DNA of 16,396 bases from Oscillospiraceae bacterium (GTDB taxonomy: Bacteria > Bacillota > Clostridia > Oscillospirales > Ruminococcaceae): contig SFFD01000029.1 of assembly GCA_004556975.1 (NCBI GenBank), forward strand, positions 1-16,396. Reading direction: 5' to 3'. The notes beneath the pieces were generated by a model. It was given only the letters and a program-made list of their open reading frames with translations, did not search any database and was not told the origin of the DNA. Positions 1 through 5,619 of this stretch are shown here, piece after piece. Position 1 is the stretch's first letter, and every line of letters starts with the position of its first letter. A program made the position numbers and the translations under genes.

Positions 1-138
1 TTCACCGATATAGGCTATTATCCAGCTGCTCGATCCGGTAATCCTGTCTATCATCTTGCAGTGGGAATGTGACTCCATATATCTTTTCATATGAAGAGAA
101 AGCTTGCGCAGTTCCATTCCTATAGGTCTATTCTCCAT
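1..138 (-). CDS. MarR-family transcriptional regulator, N-terminal 46 residues (runs off left edge)
   Basis: This is the first 46 codons of a gene reading leftward out of the window. The start MENRPIGMELRKLS, then an amphipathic helix (HMKRYMESH) and the ITGSSSWIIAYIGE stretch, match the N-terminal dimerisation helix and first core helix of clostridial MarR-type regulators, where the segment ITG..GWII.YL is common. The start ATG at 138-136 is supported by an AAAGGAG ribosome site at 154-148, nine bases upstream. The DNA-binding winged helix lies outside the window, so the family call rests on the N-terminus only. A good promoter and a small dyad lie just upstream, consistent with autoregulation, which is typical of the family. 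The ligand and target genes cannot be inferred. Confidence 0.72.
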   Translation of the reverse strand, partial: MENRPIGMELRKLSLHMKRYMESHSHCKMIDRITGSSSWIIAYIGE

Positions 139-162
139 TAAGCCTTTCTCCTTTAAATTATT

Positions 163-176
163 GTTGAGTATTCAAC
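163..176. promoter_or_regulatory. Small dyad GTTGA-N4-TCAAC, candidate MarR operator
   Basis: The arms GTTGA (163-167) and TCAAC (172-176) are perfect inverted repeats with the spacer GTAT. The centre lies about 17 bases downstream of the predicted start of the MarR-type gene, between promoter and ribosome site, where a bound repressor would block transcription. MarR proteins usually bind short dyads of this size in their own leader. Assignment as an operator is inference. Confidence 0.35.
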
Positions 177-193
177 TGTTTGATACGCAACAT

Positions 194-222
194 ATTATAC
201 TGTTTTACAAACAAAAACGCAA
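194..222 (-). promoter_or_regulatory. Predicted sigma-A promoter of the MarR-type gene
   Basis: On the minus strand a perfect -10 hexamer TATAAT (199-194) is preceded by TTGCGT (222-217) with a 17-base spacer. The predicted start is near 187, giving a leader of about 48 bases before the ATG at 138. The -35 hexamer matches the consensus at only three of six positions. Confidence 0.55.
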
Positions 223-400
223 GTACCAAAATTTAAAATTCACAATTTGGTAAAAATCATTTTGCTTTCAGGCTATGTTACAGTATCATTTTAATAATTA
301 TTATCCATTATTAAATATTAAACATTTGAATGTATTACATCATATTATTGGGATAGAATATGTTATATCCCCAATAAACATACTAAAAAACAATTATCCC

Positions 401-429
401 TTGATTTTTCTTTGTCTTTGTAGTATTCT
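401..429 (+). promoter_or_regulatory. Predicted sigma-A promoter of the small orphan gene
   Basis: TTGATT (401-406), a 17-base spacer, and TATTCT (424-429) form a reasonable -35/-10 pair. The predicted start is near 436, leaving a short leader that contains the GGAGG ribosome site of the gene at 459. Confidence 0.5.
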
Positions 430-458
430 TATTGAAGTAAAACTGTGGAGGTAAGCCT

Positions 459-686
459 ATGCGCAGCGAAATTAAGTTTAACGGAAAAATATACAATATG
501 ATAGAGGACGGCGCCTATAAAGACGACAACGGCTATTATATTGTTCACGCATATGACCCTATGGAGCAGCCCGACGCCTACGGTTGGATGAACAGTTATT
601 ATGTCAGATGCACCGACCCCGATTGCAAAAACATAATTGAAGTTCGCCCCTGGTGCCCATACAGCAAAGAACTGGGTTTTCTTTAA
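459..686 (+). CDS. Hypothetical small acidic protein, 75 aa, with three cysteines near the C-terminus
   Basis: I do not recognise this protein. It is a single-gene unit: a plausible promoter at 401-429, a strong ribosome site (TGGAGGTAAG) seven to ten bases before the ATG, and a hairpin terminator 20 bases after the stop. The protein is soluble-looking, with no signal peptide or membrane segment. It is rich in Tyr, Asp and Asn and has a run of predicted beta strands (KFNGKIYNMIEDG, GYYIVHAYD, SYYVRC). The C-terminal third contains Cys51-x4-Cys56 and a later Cys65 (RCTDPDCKN, PWCPYSK), which could bind a metal or be incidental. Expression signals and codon use support a real gene. Function unknown. 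Confidence 0.7.
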   Translation: MRSEIKFNGKIYNMIEDGAYKDDNGYYIVHAYDPMEQPDAYGWMNSYYVRCTDPDCKNIIEVRPWCPYSKELGFL

Positions 687-705
687 TTTATTTATTCAAC
701 ATGCC

Positions 706-730
706 GCCCGCTTTCTGCGGGCACTTTTTT
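706..730 (+). terminator. Rho-independent terminator of the small orphan gene
   Basis: GCCCGC (706-711), loop TTTCT and GCGGGC (717-722) form a GC-rich hairpin, followed after AC by a run of six T and further T-rich sequence. It lies 20 bases after the stop codon at 686. Confidence 0.8.
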
Positions 731-1000
731 ATGCAGTTTTTCTTTTTCTCAAAAGCTTCTTTTATGCTTTTCGTTTTTTTATATGTGTATTTTATTGTTC
801 GCGTACAAAATACATTTTTTTTGCTGCGTGTATAAGTTTCCTCTTAAACCACACCCGTTGCTGATTTAAAATCAGACATATAAAAAGTTTCATTAAATAA
901 AAGCCTCGGCAAATTTCTAAAAGCCAAAATCAGCATATTTAAGCCAAATATCGCATTTTAATGTATGATTTTTAATAATTATAAGTATAATATACAAAAT
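731..1000. other. Non-coding AT-rich spacer between converging small gene and spoVT
   Basis: This stretch contains long T-rich and A-rich tracts but no open frame with a ribosome site. I see no conserved RNA fold, tRNA or repeat in it. It separates two converging genes, each ended by its own terminator. Confidence 0.6.
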
Positions 1001-1037
1001 TATAAAGCAGCAGATTTTCTCATTCTGCTGCTTTATA
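1001..1037 (-). terminator. Terminator of spoVT
   Basis: A perfect 14-base-pair stem is formed by 1001-1014 and 1024-1037 (core GCAGCAG / CTGCTGC) with a nine-base loop. On the minus strand it starts nine bases after the stop codon of spoVT and is followed by ATTTTGTATA. The stem is long and symmetric, so weak action on the other strand is possible. Confidence 0.75.
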
Positions 1038-1045
1038 ATGCGAAT

Positions 1046-1582
1046 TTATTCTTCCATTTGCTTGCCAAGGAAATTTGCTGCCGCAGTTACCAGCTTCATT
1101 TCGGCTTCTGTGGCAGTGGTTCTGTTTCCTTCACACAGATACACTACCGCGCCGCAGACATCTCCTTCGGATATAATGGAAGCAGCCGCAAGCGCCTCTC
1201 TTTCAATTCCTTCAACAGGCTGAAACGCGGTGCTTCCTTCGCCGCCGAAAGCAGCGCGCCTATCCATAAGATCCTCCAGCATGGGTGAAACGCGGCGTTC
1301 CAAAATTTCTTTTTTGGGAAGCCCCGCAACGGAGACAACATGGTCTCTGTCGGTAATCACCACCGGATGCCCACCCACCTTAAAGAGTACTTCCGCATAC
1401 TGTCCGGCAAATTCCGAAAGCTCCCCTATGGGAGAATATTTTTTAAATATTACTTCGCCGTCGTTATCAGTAAATATTTCCAGCGGGTCGCCCTCGCGGA
1501 TTCGCATGGTACGACGAATTTCCTTTGGTATAACTACGCGGCCAAGGTCATCAATCCGCCGCACAATTCCGGTTGCTTTCAT
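1046..1582 (-). CDS. spoVT: Stage V sporulation protein T (AbrB-type DNA-binding domain plus GAF domain)
   Basis: SpoVT is a transcription factor of the forespore that adjusts the sigma-G regulon late in endospore formation. Residues 1-50 form the swapped-hairpin AbrB domain, nearly identical to other SpoVT proteins (MKATGIVRRIDDLGRVVIPK, then REGDPLEIF). Residues 55-178 match the GAF-like domain, ending in AAANFLGKQMEE. The length, 178 aa, equals the Bacillus subtilis protein. I start at the ATG at 1582 rather than the one nine bases upstream because GGAAGA (a few bases before 1591) is well spaced only for the downstream ATG, and because the family begins MKATGIVR. The upstream sequence contains a weak sigma-G-like element (CATAAAA), not convincing alone. 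The gene stands alone with its own terminator. It is good evidence that the host makes endospores. Confidence 0.96.
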   Translation of the reverse strand: MKATGIVRRIDDLGRVVIPKEIRRTMRIREGDPLEIFTDNDGEVIFKKYSPIGELSEFAGQYAEVLFKVGGHPVVITDRDHVVSVAGLPKKEILERRVSPMLEDLMDRRAAFGGEGSTAFQPVEGIEREALAAASIISEGDVCGAVVYLCEGNRTTATEAEMKLVTAAANFLGKQMEE

Positions 1583-1706
1583 ATATGGCATTCTTCCTTT
1601 TTTGCGTATTTTATGTCATTATTGTTTGCGGCTATATTGAATTTATGTAAAAATTTTTCGGTACGATTTTAGTTATTTCTTTAAATCTGCCGTTTTCTTA
1701 ACACAT

Positions 1707-1741
1707 ACAAAGCAACCCGCTTTTTAAGCGGGCTGCTTTGT
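1707..1741. other. Strong isolated hairpin of unknown role
   Basis: ACAAAGCA (1707-1714) pairs with TGCTTTGT (1734-1741), and CCCGCTT (1716-1722) pairs with AAGCGGG (1726-1732). One A/C mismatch separates the two stems and the loop is three bases. Neither side carries a clear T-tract, so it is not a standard terminator. It lies between the spoVT promoter region and the end of the glycyl radical remnant. Confidence 0.6.
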
Positions 1742-1805
1742 AGTCTTGCGCATTCAGAAAAATAGAGATGTGGATGATTTTTGAATATAGTCAGAGATGT
1801 TTTTC

Positions 1806-1831
1806 AAAAAAGAGGCTTTTCCTAAAAAAGC
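1806..1831 (-). terminator. Probable terminator downstream of the glycyl radical remnant
   Basis: On the minus strand GCTTTT, loop TTAGG and AAAAGC are followed by CTC and six T. It lies about 60 bases after the stop codon at 1890. The stem is short and AT-rich, so termination may be modest. Confidence 0.5.
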
Positions 1832-1889
1832 GGGTGTTGTTTTTGCTCTTTAATAATTATTTTTCCCAAAATCAGAGTCACAACCTATT

Positions 1890-2447
1890 TTACCATACAT
1901 TTTGTTCGGTGCGGTGGATAATGTCAAGCTGATCCGGTTCGCCGAGTTCGATGAAATAGGAAACATAGCTTGCTACGCGCACAAGCAGGCCCTTATATTC
2001 TTCCGGCTTTTCCATGGCCTTATGAAGGGTGTCGCAGTCAATTACATTGAACTGAACATGATAGTTGCCCAGTGCTTCAAAGGCTCTGAGGTAGTCAACA
2101 AAGCGCCAAACATCTTCTTCGGTTGCAAGCATCTGGGGAGTAAGACGCTGGTTAAGCAGAGTGCCCATTTCAAACCTTTCAGACGGAAGCTTGCTCATGG
2201 ATTTCTGCACGGCGGAAGTGCCGTTGACATCGCGTCCCTGAGTAGGAGACATGGCGTCAGCCATCGGATGGCTTTTATTAAATCCGTCAGGAAGAGCGCA
2301 TACGGCAAGCCCCGCCGTTACCGCAGTATTGCCAAGGCAGGAACCGCCACGGAAATATCCGCCGTATTCCGGGAAATTATCGCGGTTCTTGTTGGCTTCG
2401 TCGATAGCGTCATACCAGATTTGTACATACGCTTTTTTATTTTTCAC
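1890..2447 (-). pseudogene. C-terminal remnant of a glycyl radical enzyme, radical glycine replaced by serine
   Basis: The frame encodes the last 185 residues of a pyruvate-formate-lyase-like glycyl radical enzyme, a family usually around 800 aa. Recognisable blocks are ALPDGF (51-56), ADAMSPTQGRDVNGTSAV (63-80), a QFNV block (132-135), and the C-terminal radical loop followed by HRTEQNVW at the true end. The family motif RVxGY, whose glycine carries the radical, reads RVASY here: the codon at 1970-1968 is AGC (Ser160) instead of GGC. The N-terminal barrel with the catalytic cysteine is absent, since homology ends near 2447 and a terminator hairpin and another gene follow. The frame is otherwise undamaged. 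A GTG at 2447-2445 is the only plausible start and has no clear ribosome site. Most likely a decaying gene end. Which substrate class the ancestor used is not clear; a decarboxylase or lyase of small metabolites is a guess. A YfiD-like spare-part role seems excluded by the lost glycine. Confidence 0.85.
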
Positions 2448-2465
2448 CAAATAAATATGGTTATA

Positions 2466-2502
2466 GCAAAAGCGGCACGGGATTTTTCCGCGCCGCTTTT
2501 GC
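2466..2502 (-). terminator. Hairpin terminator after the enoate reductase gene
   Basis: GCAAAAGCGGC (2466-2476) and GCCGCTTTTGC (2492-2502) form a perfect 11-base-pair stem with a partly paired loop. On the minus strand it begins 42 bases after the reductase stop codon and is followed by the T/A-rich TATAACCATATTTATTTGG. The T-tract is weak, but the position fits a terminator. It also separates the reductase from the glycyl radical remnant. Confidence 0.6.
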
Positions 2503-2544
2503 CAAACAGAAAAGAGTATTTTGGAAGTAAGTCTTATTCGTTTA

Positions 2545-4485
2545 TCAGATAAAAAGACCTGCTCTATAACCGGTATGTATTGCATCGAAAATCTTTCCGG
2601 GATGCTGTGCGTCGCCGACAAGGACAACTTCTTTTCCCGCTTCTTTAAGACTGTCGTACAGGCAGCGGCAGCTCTTAAAGCCAAGAGCAAGAATAACAGT
2701 GTCCGCATCAATCTTGTACTTACCTTTTTTATTGTTTGAAACAAGAACACCGTCGTCAAGAACTTCGTCAAGCTTTGTTGCAGTAACAACATGCATATTG
2801 TCTCTTGCGGCGATTCTTTCGCTGTATGCAATAAAATCTGTTGCCGCAACATCATTCATGATGCGCGGAAGCATTTCAACAACGGTTACGTCGTGACCGT
2901 GCTCCGCAAGGTCAATGGCAGTTTCTGTACCTACAAGGCCGCCGCCGATAACAACAACTTTTTTGCCGACTTTTTCGGGATGGTCGATTGCTTCAAGAGA
3001 ACTAATCGCAATTTTTTTGTCAACTCCGGGAAGGTTCGGCTTTACAGGCACGGAACCGGTAGCGCAGATAACGGCGTCAAAATCTTTAAGGTCTTCCAAC
3101 TCTGCTTTCTTATAAACTACCGGAATATTAAGCTTTTTAAGCTGGGTTTCCTGATATTTATGGAAAGGACGGATGTCGGATTTGAACTCGGGGGCCTCCG
3201 CTTCAATAAGCAAACCGCCAAGCTTGTTTGCTTCAAAAAGAGTTACGTCGTGGCCGCAAAGCTTTGCAACTCTTGCTGCTTCCATGCCTGCAGGGCCACC
3301 GCCTACAACAGCAACTCTCTTTTTGACTTCCGCAGGTTTAATTTTAAGCTCACCTTCACGGCTGATAACCGGGTTAACTGCGCAGGTTACCGCCTTATAA
3401 TCAAAGAACGTTCTTTGCAAGCATCCTTCGTTGCAGCGGATGCAGGGGCAGATATCTTCGGGATGGCCCGCTTCGGCTTTTTTAGTCCAATCTGGGTCTG
3501 CCCAAAGAGGACGCCCTAGAACTACAAAATCGCCTTTTCCGGAAGCGATTATATCTTCCGCATATTCGGGAAGAGTGATGGAGCCGGAAGCCATAACGGG
3601 GATGGAAACGGCTTTTTTAATTGCTTCAGCAGCCCAGACATTATGGCAAACTGGAATAGCCATCGGGCTTACCTGGTGAATCATGGTGTGGTGGTCACCG
3701 CCGGAAACGTTGATTCCGTCAAGCCCGTGAGCTTCAAGCTGTTTTGCAAGCCAAATGGTATCTTCTATGGGGAAGCCATCCGGTTCATAGTCGGTGCCGC
3801 TGAGACGGATTGTTACCGGGAAGTCGGGGCCCACTTTGGCACGAATATCGTCAAGGATTTCAAGATAAATACGGCCGCGGTTTTCAAGACTTCCGCCGTA
3901 CATATCCGTTCTGTGGTTTGTGGTGGGGCTAAAGAAGTTTGTAAGAAGATAGCCGTGGGCTCCGTGGATTTCAACAAGCTCAAAGCCGGCTTTCTTTGCG
4001 CGAAGAGCTGCGTCGCCAAAGCATTTTACGATTTCGTGAATTTCCGGAATGGTAAGAACCTGTGGAATTGCTTCGTCGCCGTGCTGTGCGTAAAGGTTTG
4101 GCCACGGAATTGCGGAAGGAGCTTTGATTGGCTGGGTACCAAGGAATTTTTGGCGTCCGCAGTGCTCAATCTGAATTGCGGGAACGGCGCCCATTTCTCT
4201 TATGTTTTCGGCAAGCCATGCAAGTCCCGGAATATGCTCATCGCTGGAAATACCAAGGTGGCAGTGAGCAGATTTTGAACCGATTTCGTCAACATAGGCA
4301 TACTCAACAATAATCATTCCCGTGCCGCCTGCGGCTTGGTCACGGTAGTAACGGATTGCACGTTCGGAAACCGTGCCGTCCTTGTTATTCATACCGGAAG
4401 ACTGCGGAGCCTTCGCAATGCGGTTTTTGAGTTCAAGAGTTCCTATTTTGCCGGGTTTGAAAAGGTTGGGGAACATTTTTTCCAT
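2545..4485 (-). CDS. NADH:flavin oxidoreductase / 2-enoate reductase family (FMN barrel, 4Fe-4S, FAD and NAD domains)
   Basis: This 646-aa enzyme belongs to the family of clostridial 2-enoate reductase, cinnamate reductase, BaiCD/BaiH and 2,4-dienoyl-CoA reductase, which move electrons from NADH through FAD and a 4Fe-4S centre to FMN and reduce an activated C=C bond. Residues 5-340 are the FMN barrel (HGAHGYLL at 174-181, YGGSLENR at 196-203). The cluster site is C348-x2-C351-x3-C355-x12-C368. Dinucleotide folds begin at VGGGPAG (394-400) and IGGGLVG (513-519). I start at the ATG at 4485, eight bases after AGGAGG (4499-4494); a further ATG 66 bases upstream lacks such a site. It is a single gene, divergent from a Crp/Fnr regulator, with a dyad at -41.5 from its predicted start. 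The substrate is unknown. An unsaturated acid from amino-acid fermentation is plausible, a bile acid less so because no bai neighbours are present. Confidence 0.92.
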   Translation of the reverse strand: MEKMFPNLFKPGKIGTLELKNRIAKAPQSSGMNNKDGTVSERAIRYYRDQAAGGTGMIIVEYAYVDEIGSKSAHCHLGISSDEHIPGLAWLAENIREMGAVPAIQIEHCGRQKFLGTQPIKAPSAIPWPNLYAQHGDEAIPQVLTIPEIHEIVKCFGDAALRAKKAGFELVEIHGAHGYLLTNFFSPTTNHRTDMYGGSLENRGRIYLEILDDIRAKVGPDFPVTIRLSGTDYEPDGFPIEDTIWLAKQLEAHGLDGINVSGGDHHTMIHQVSPMAIPVCHNVWAAEAIKKAVSIPVMASGSITLPEYAEDIIASGKGDFVVLGRPLWADPDWTKKAEAGHPEDICPCIRCNEGCLQRTFFDYKAVTCAVNPVISREGELKIKPAEVKKRVAVVGGGPAGMEAARVAKLCGHDVTLFEANKLGGLLIEAEAPEFKSDIRPFHKYQETQLKKLNIPVVYKKAELEDLKDFDAVICATGSVPVKPNLPGVDKKIAISSLEAIDHPEKVGKKVVVIGGGLVGTETAIDLAEHGHDVTVVEMLPRIMNDVAATDFIAYSERIAARDNMHVVTATKLDEVLDDGVLVSNNKKGKYKIDADTVILALGFKSCRCLYDSLKEAGKEVVLVGDAQHPGKIFDAIHTGYRAGLFI

Positions 4486-4562
4486 GGATATTACCTCCTG
4501 TTTTATTGTTGACTTTCTGCAATGATACTGAAACTTGAAGTTTTTCTTCAATTTCCGTTAAT

Positions 4563-4605
4563 ATTTTATCAAAAACTGTTGAAAAAAATTATATCATATG
4601 ATATA
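4563..4605 (-). promoter_or_regulatory. Predicted activator-dependent promoter of the enoate reductase gene
   Basis: On the minus strand a -10 hexamer TAAAAT (4568-4563) gives a predicted start at 4556. The -35 position (4591-4586) reads TAATTT, a poor match. The perfect 16-base palindrome at 4590-4605 has its centre at -41.5, the standard class II position for Crp/Fnr activators. A weak -35 with a dyad at -41.5 suggests activation by the neighbouring regulator. The start site is a prediction. Confidence 0.45.
4590..4605. promoter_or_regulatory. Operator dyad 1 (TATATC-N4-GATATA)
   Basis: This is a perfect 16-base palindrome with arms TATATC and GATATA around ATAT. It shares the TATC-N4-GATA core and four-base spacer with two other dyads in the same divergent promoter region, at 4642-4659 and 4663-4684, and is the one nearest the reductase gene. 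The shared core suggests a single dimeric regulator, most simply the adjacent Crp/Fnr protein. Confidence 0.5.
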
Positions 4606-4641
4606 TTTACTATAAAAAGTTTTGTGAATTAAAAATTATTT

Positions 4642-4659
4642 TTGTATCAAATGGTACAA
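4642..4659. promoter_or_regulatory. Operator dyad 2 (TTGTATC-N4-GGTACAA)
   Basis: Imperfect dyad with arms TTGTATC (4642-4648) and GGTACAA (4653-4659), differing by one base from perfect symmetry. It contains GTA-N8-TAC, the spacing known for some Crp/Fnr relatives such as NtcA. Its centre is 23 bases, about two helical turns, from dyad 3, so two bound dimers would lie on roughly the same face of the DNA. Confidence 0.5.
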
Positions 4660-4662
4660 CAT

Positions 4663-4684
4663 CTTTGTATCATACGATACAAAG
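4663..4684. promoter_or_regulatory. Operator dyad 3 (CTTTGTATC-N4-GATACAAAG)
   Basis: The strongest of the three, with two perfect nine-base arms (4663-4671, 4676-4684) around ATAC. It also contains GTA-N8-TAC. It overlaps the -35 region predicted for the Crp/Fnr gene (-10 TATAAA at 4686-4691), so binding here should repress the regulator's own gene. Confidence 0.6.
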
Positions 4685-4691
4685 ATATAAA
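4663..4691 (+). promoter_or_regulatory. Predicted promoter of the Crp/Fnr-type regulator gene
   Basis: TATAAA at 4686-4691 is a fair -10 hexamer, with a predicted start near 4698 and a leader of about 27 bases. No good -35 exists; the region is occupied by dyad 3. Alternative -10 sequences cannot be excluded in this AT-rich stretch. Confidence 0.35.
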
Positions 4692-4724
4692 ACAAATAAC
4701 AATAGCAGAGAGGGTTTGTGTATC

Positions 4725-5399
4725 ATGGCGACCATAATTGATCCGTCCATAAGCTATATAATAAATAACAACCTTATTAAGTATCACGACCTTTTTATAA
4801 AATGCTGTCACCGCACTGCGGAATTTCCCAAAGGTGCAATTTTAAGCCGCAGCGGTGAACCCATTCCCTATATGTATTTCATGCTGGAGGGCATGGTCAA
4901 AGTATATACAATGAACCCCAGCGGATACATTAGAATTTTGGGGTACCACAAAAGCAACACCCTTTTTGCCATGGACGGAATTTGCGGCAAGCAGGAACCC
5001 GCCGTTGTTACTATTGAAAGTATAACCCCGGTTAAAGTTTTGCTTGTAACATGGGACGATATTATAGCCATGGGTAACCTTGATCACAGCTTTCCCGGGG
5101 CAATTTTGCGCTATTACGGAACTGTTTTTCGCCTTATGTGCTTCGACGCAGAAACCAAAAGCATCTGCGACGCTTCCGCCCGGCTTGCAGCTTTTCTTTG
5201 CCTTTATGAAAAGAATATTAAAGAAAACGGCGTAATACGCCTTACTCAAGACGAGCTTGCCTCTGCGGTAAACGCTTCACGCGTGCAAATTGCACGGATT
5301 TGTTCCGATTTTAAAAAGCGCGGGTTTATAGCGTGTTCCAGAGGCTCGGTAACGGTGCTTAATTACGACGAGCTTGTCAAGCTTTCGCAATATAAGTAA
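4725..5399 (+). CDS. Crp/Fnr-family transcriptional regulator
   Basis: A 224-aa regulator of standard length. Residues 20-115 form the cyclic-nucleotide-binding-type beta barrel (FPKGAILSRSGEP, YFMLEGMVKVY, then the region around ESITPVKVLLV). A dimerisation helix spans about 120-165 and a winged helix-turn-helix about 172-210 (LTQDELASAVNASRVQIARI, then KKRGFI). The barrel lacks the usual cAMP phosphate-binding Arg-Ser pair, so cAMP is an unlikely ligand. There is no N-terminal cysteine cluster of the Fnr kind; C27 and C28 are adjacent and isolated. The ATG at 4725 follows GAGAGGG with about ten bases between; the frame is open 60 bases further up but that stretch overlaps the operators. It is divergent from the enoate reductase and probably controls it and itself through the three dyads. 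It may sense a substrate or product of that enzyme; this is inference. Confidence 0.9.
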   Translation: MATIIDPSISYIINNNLIKYHDLFIKCCHRTAEFPKGAILSRSGEPIPYMYFMLEGMVKVYTMNPSGYIRILGYHKSNTLFAMDGICGKQEPAVVTIESITPVKVLLVTWDDIIAMGNLDHSFPGAILRYYGTVFRLMCFDAETKSICDASARLAAFLCLYEKNIKENGVIRLTQDELASAVNASRVQIARICSDFKKRGFIACSRGSVTVLNYDELVKLSQYK

Positions 5400-5425
5400 A
5401 TAGCTTGCGGCAAAATTTTCACATA

Positions 5426-5470
5426 AAAAGAGCGCACAGCAATTGCTGTACGCTCTTTTGTGTTGTTTTT
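5426..5470 (+). terminator. Terminator of the Crp/Fnr-type gene
   Basis: AAAAGAGCG (5426-5434) pairs with CGCTCTTTT (5451-5459), and ACAGCAA with TTGCTGT inside it, with one mismatch between. The hairpin is followed on the plus strand by GTGTTG and a T-run. It starts 27 bases after the stop codon. Confidence 0.8.
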
Positions 5471-5577
5471 TCGGCCGCCGCCACAGGCTGCAACCTTTCA
5501 ACCGTCAAGCGGGCTTTTATCTTTTTATTATACCGAATTCCGGCTTTTTTCTGCTTTAACTTTTATAATACAATTAT

Positions 5578-5612
5578 ATAAACGCCCGTGCCGCAAAAGC
5601 ACAGGCGTTTAT
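5578..5612 (-). terminator. Terminator of the nucleotidyltransferase-like gene
   Basis: ATAAACGCC (5578-5586) pairs with GGCGTTTAT (5604-5612) and GTGC with GCAC, with one mismatch and a seven-base loop. On the minus strand it begins eight bases after the stop codon at 5620 and is followed by AT-rich sequence. Confidence 0.75.
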
Positions 5613-5619
5613 GTCTTCG

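Larger units (their letters stand above)
139..458. other. Intergenic region between divergent MarR-type gene and small orphan gene
   Basis: About 320 AT-rich bases without a convincing gene. It holds the leader, dyad and promoter of the leftward regulator (138-222) and the promoter of the rightward small gene (401-429). It also holds an imperfect dyad at 345-377, where TTATTGGG (345-352) is mirrored by CCCAATAA (370-377), with ATA/TAT extending the stem across one bulged base. The dyad is 24 bases upstream of the -35 of the rightward promoter and could be an operator or just a hairpin. Bases 223-344 show nothing I can name. Confidence 0.5.
1583..1889. other. Spacer between spoVT and the glycyl radical remnant
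   Basis: About 300 bases with no gene. It contains the ribosome site and presumed promoter of spoVT, an isolated strong hairpin at 1707-1741, and the terminator of the glycyl radical remnant at 1806-1831. Nothing else is recognisable. Confidence 0.6.

Noticed and set aside
1890..2447. Idea that the glycyl radical fragment is a YfiD-like spare part that repairs a damaged enzyme.
   Set aside because: That role requires the radical glycine, which is serine here, and there is no promoter or ribosome site for a stand-alone gene.
2448..2855. Minus-strand frame that extends the glycyl radical remnant upstream to 2855 (total 321 codons).
   Set aside because: Beyond 2447 the frame runs through the terminator hairpin and then in a wrong phase through the enoate reductase gene. 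The extra residues show no family features.
2791..4278. Long plus-strand frames (2791-3519 and 3643-4278) opposite the enoate reductase.
   Set aside because: They are antisense shadows of a strongly conserved gene, have no ribosome sites and encode nothing recognisable.
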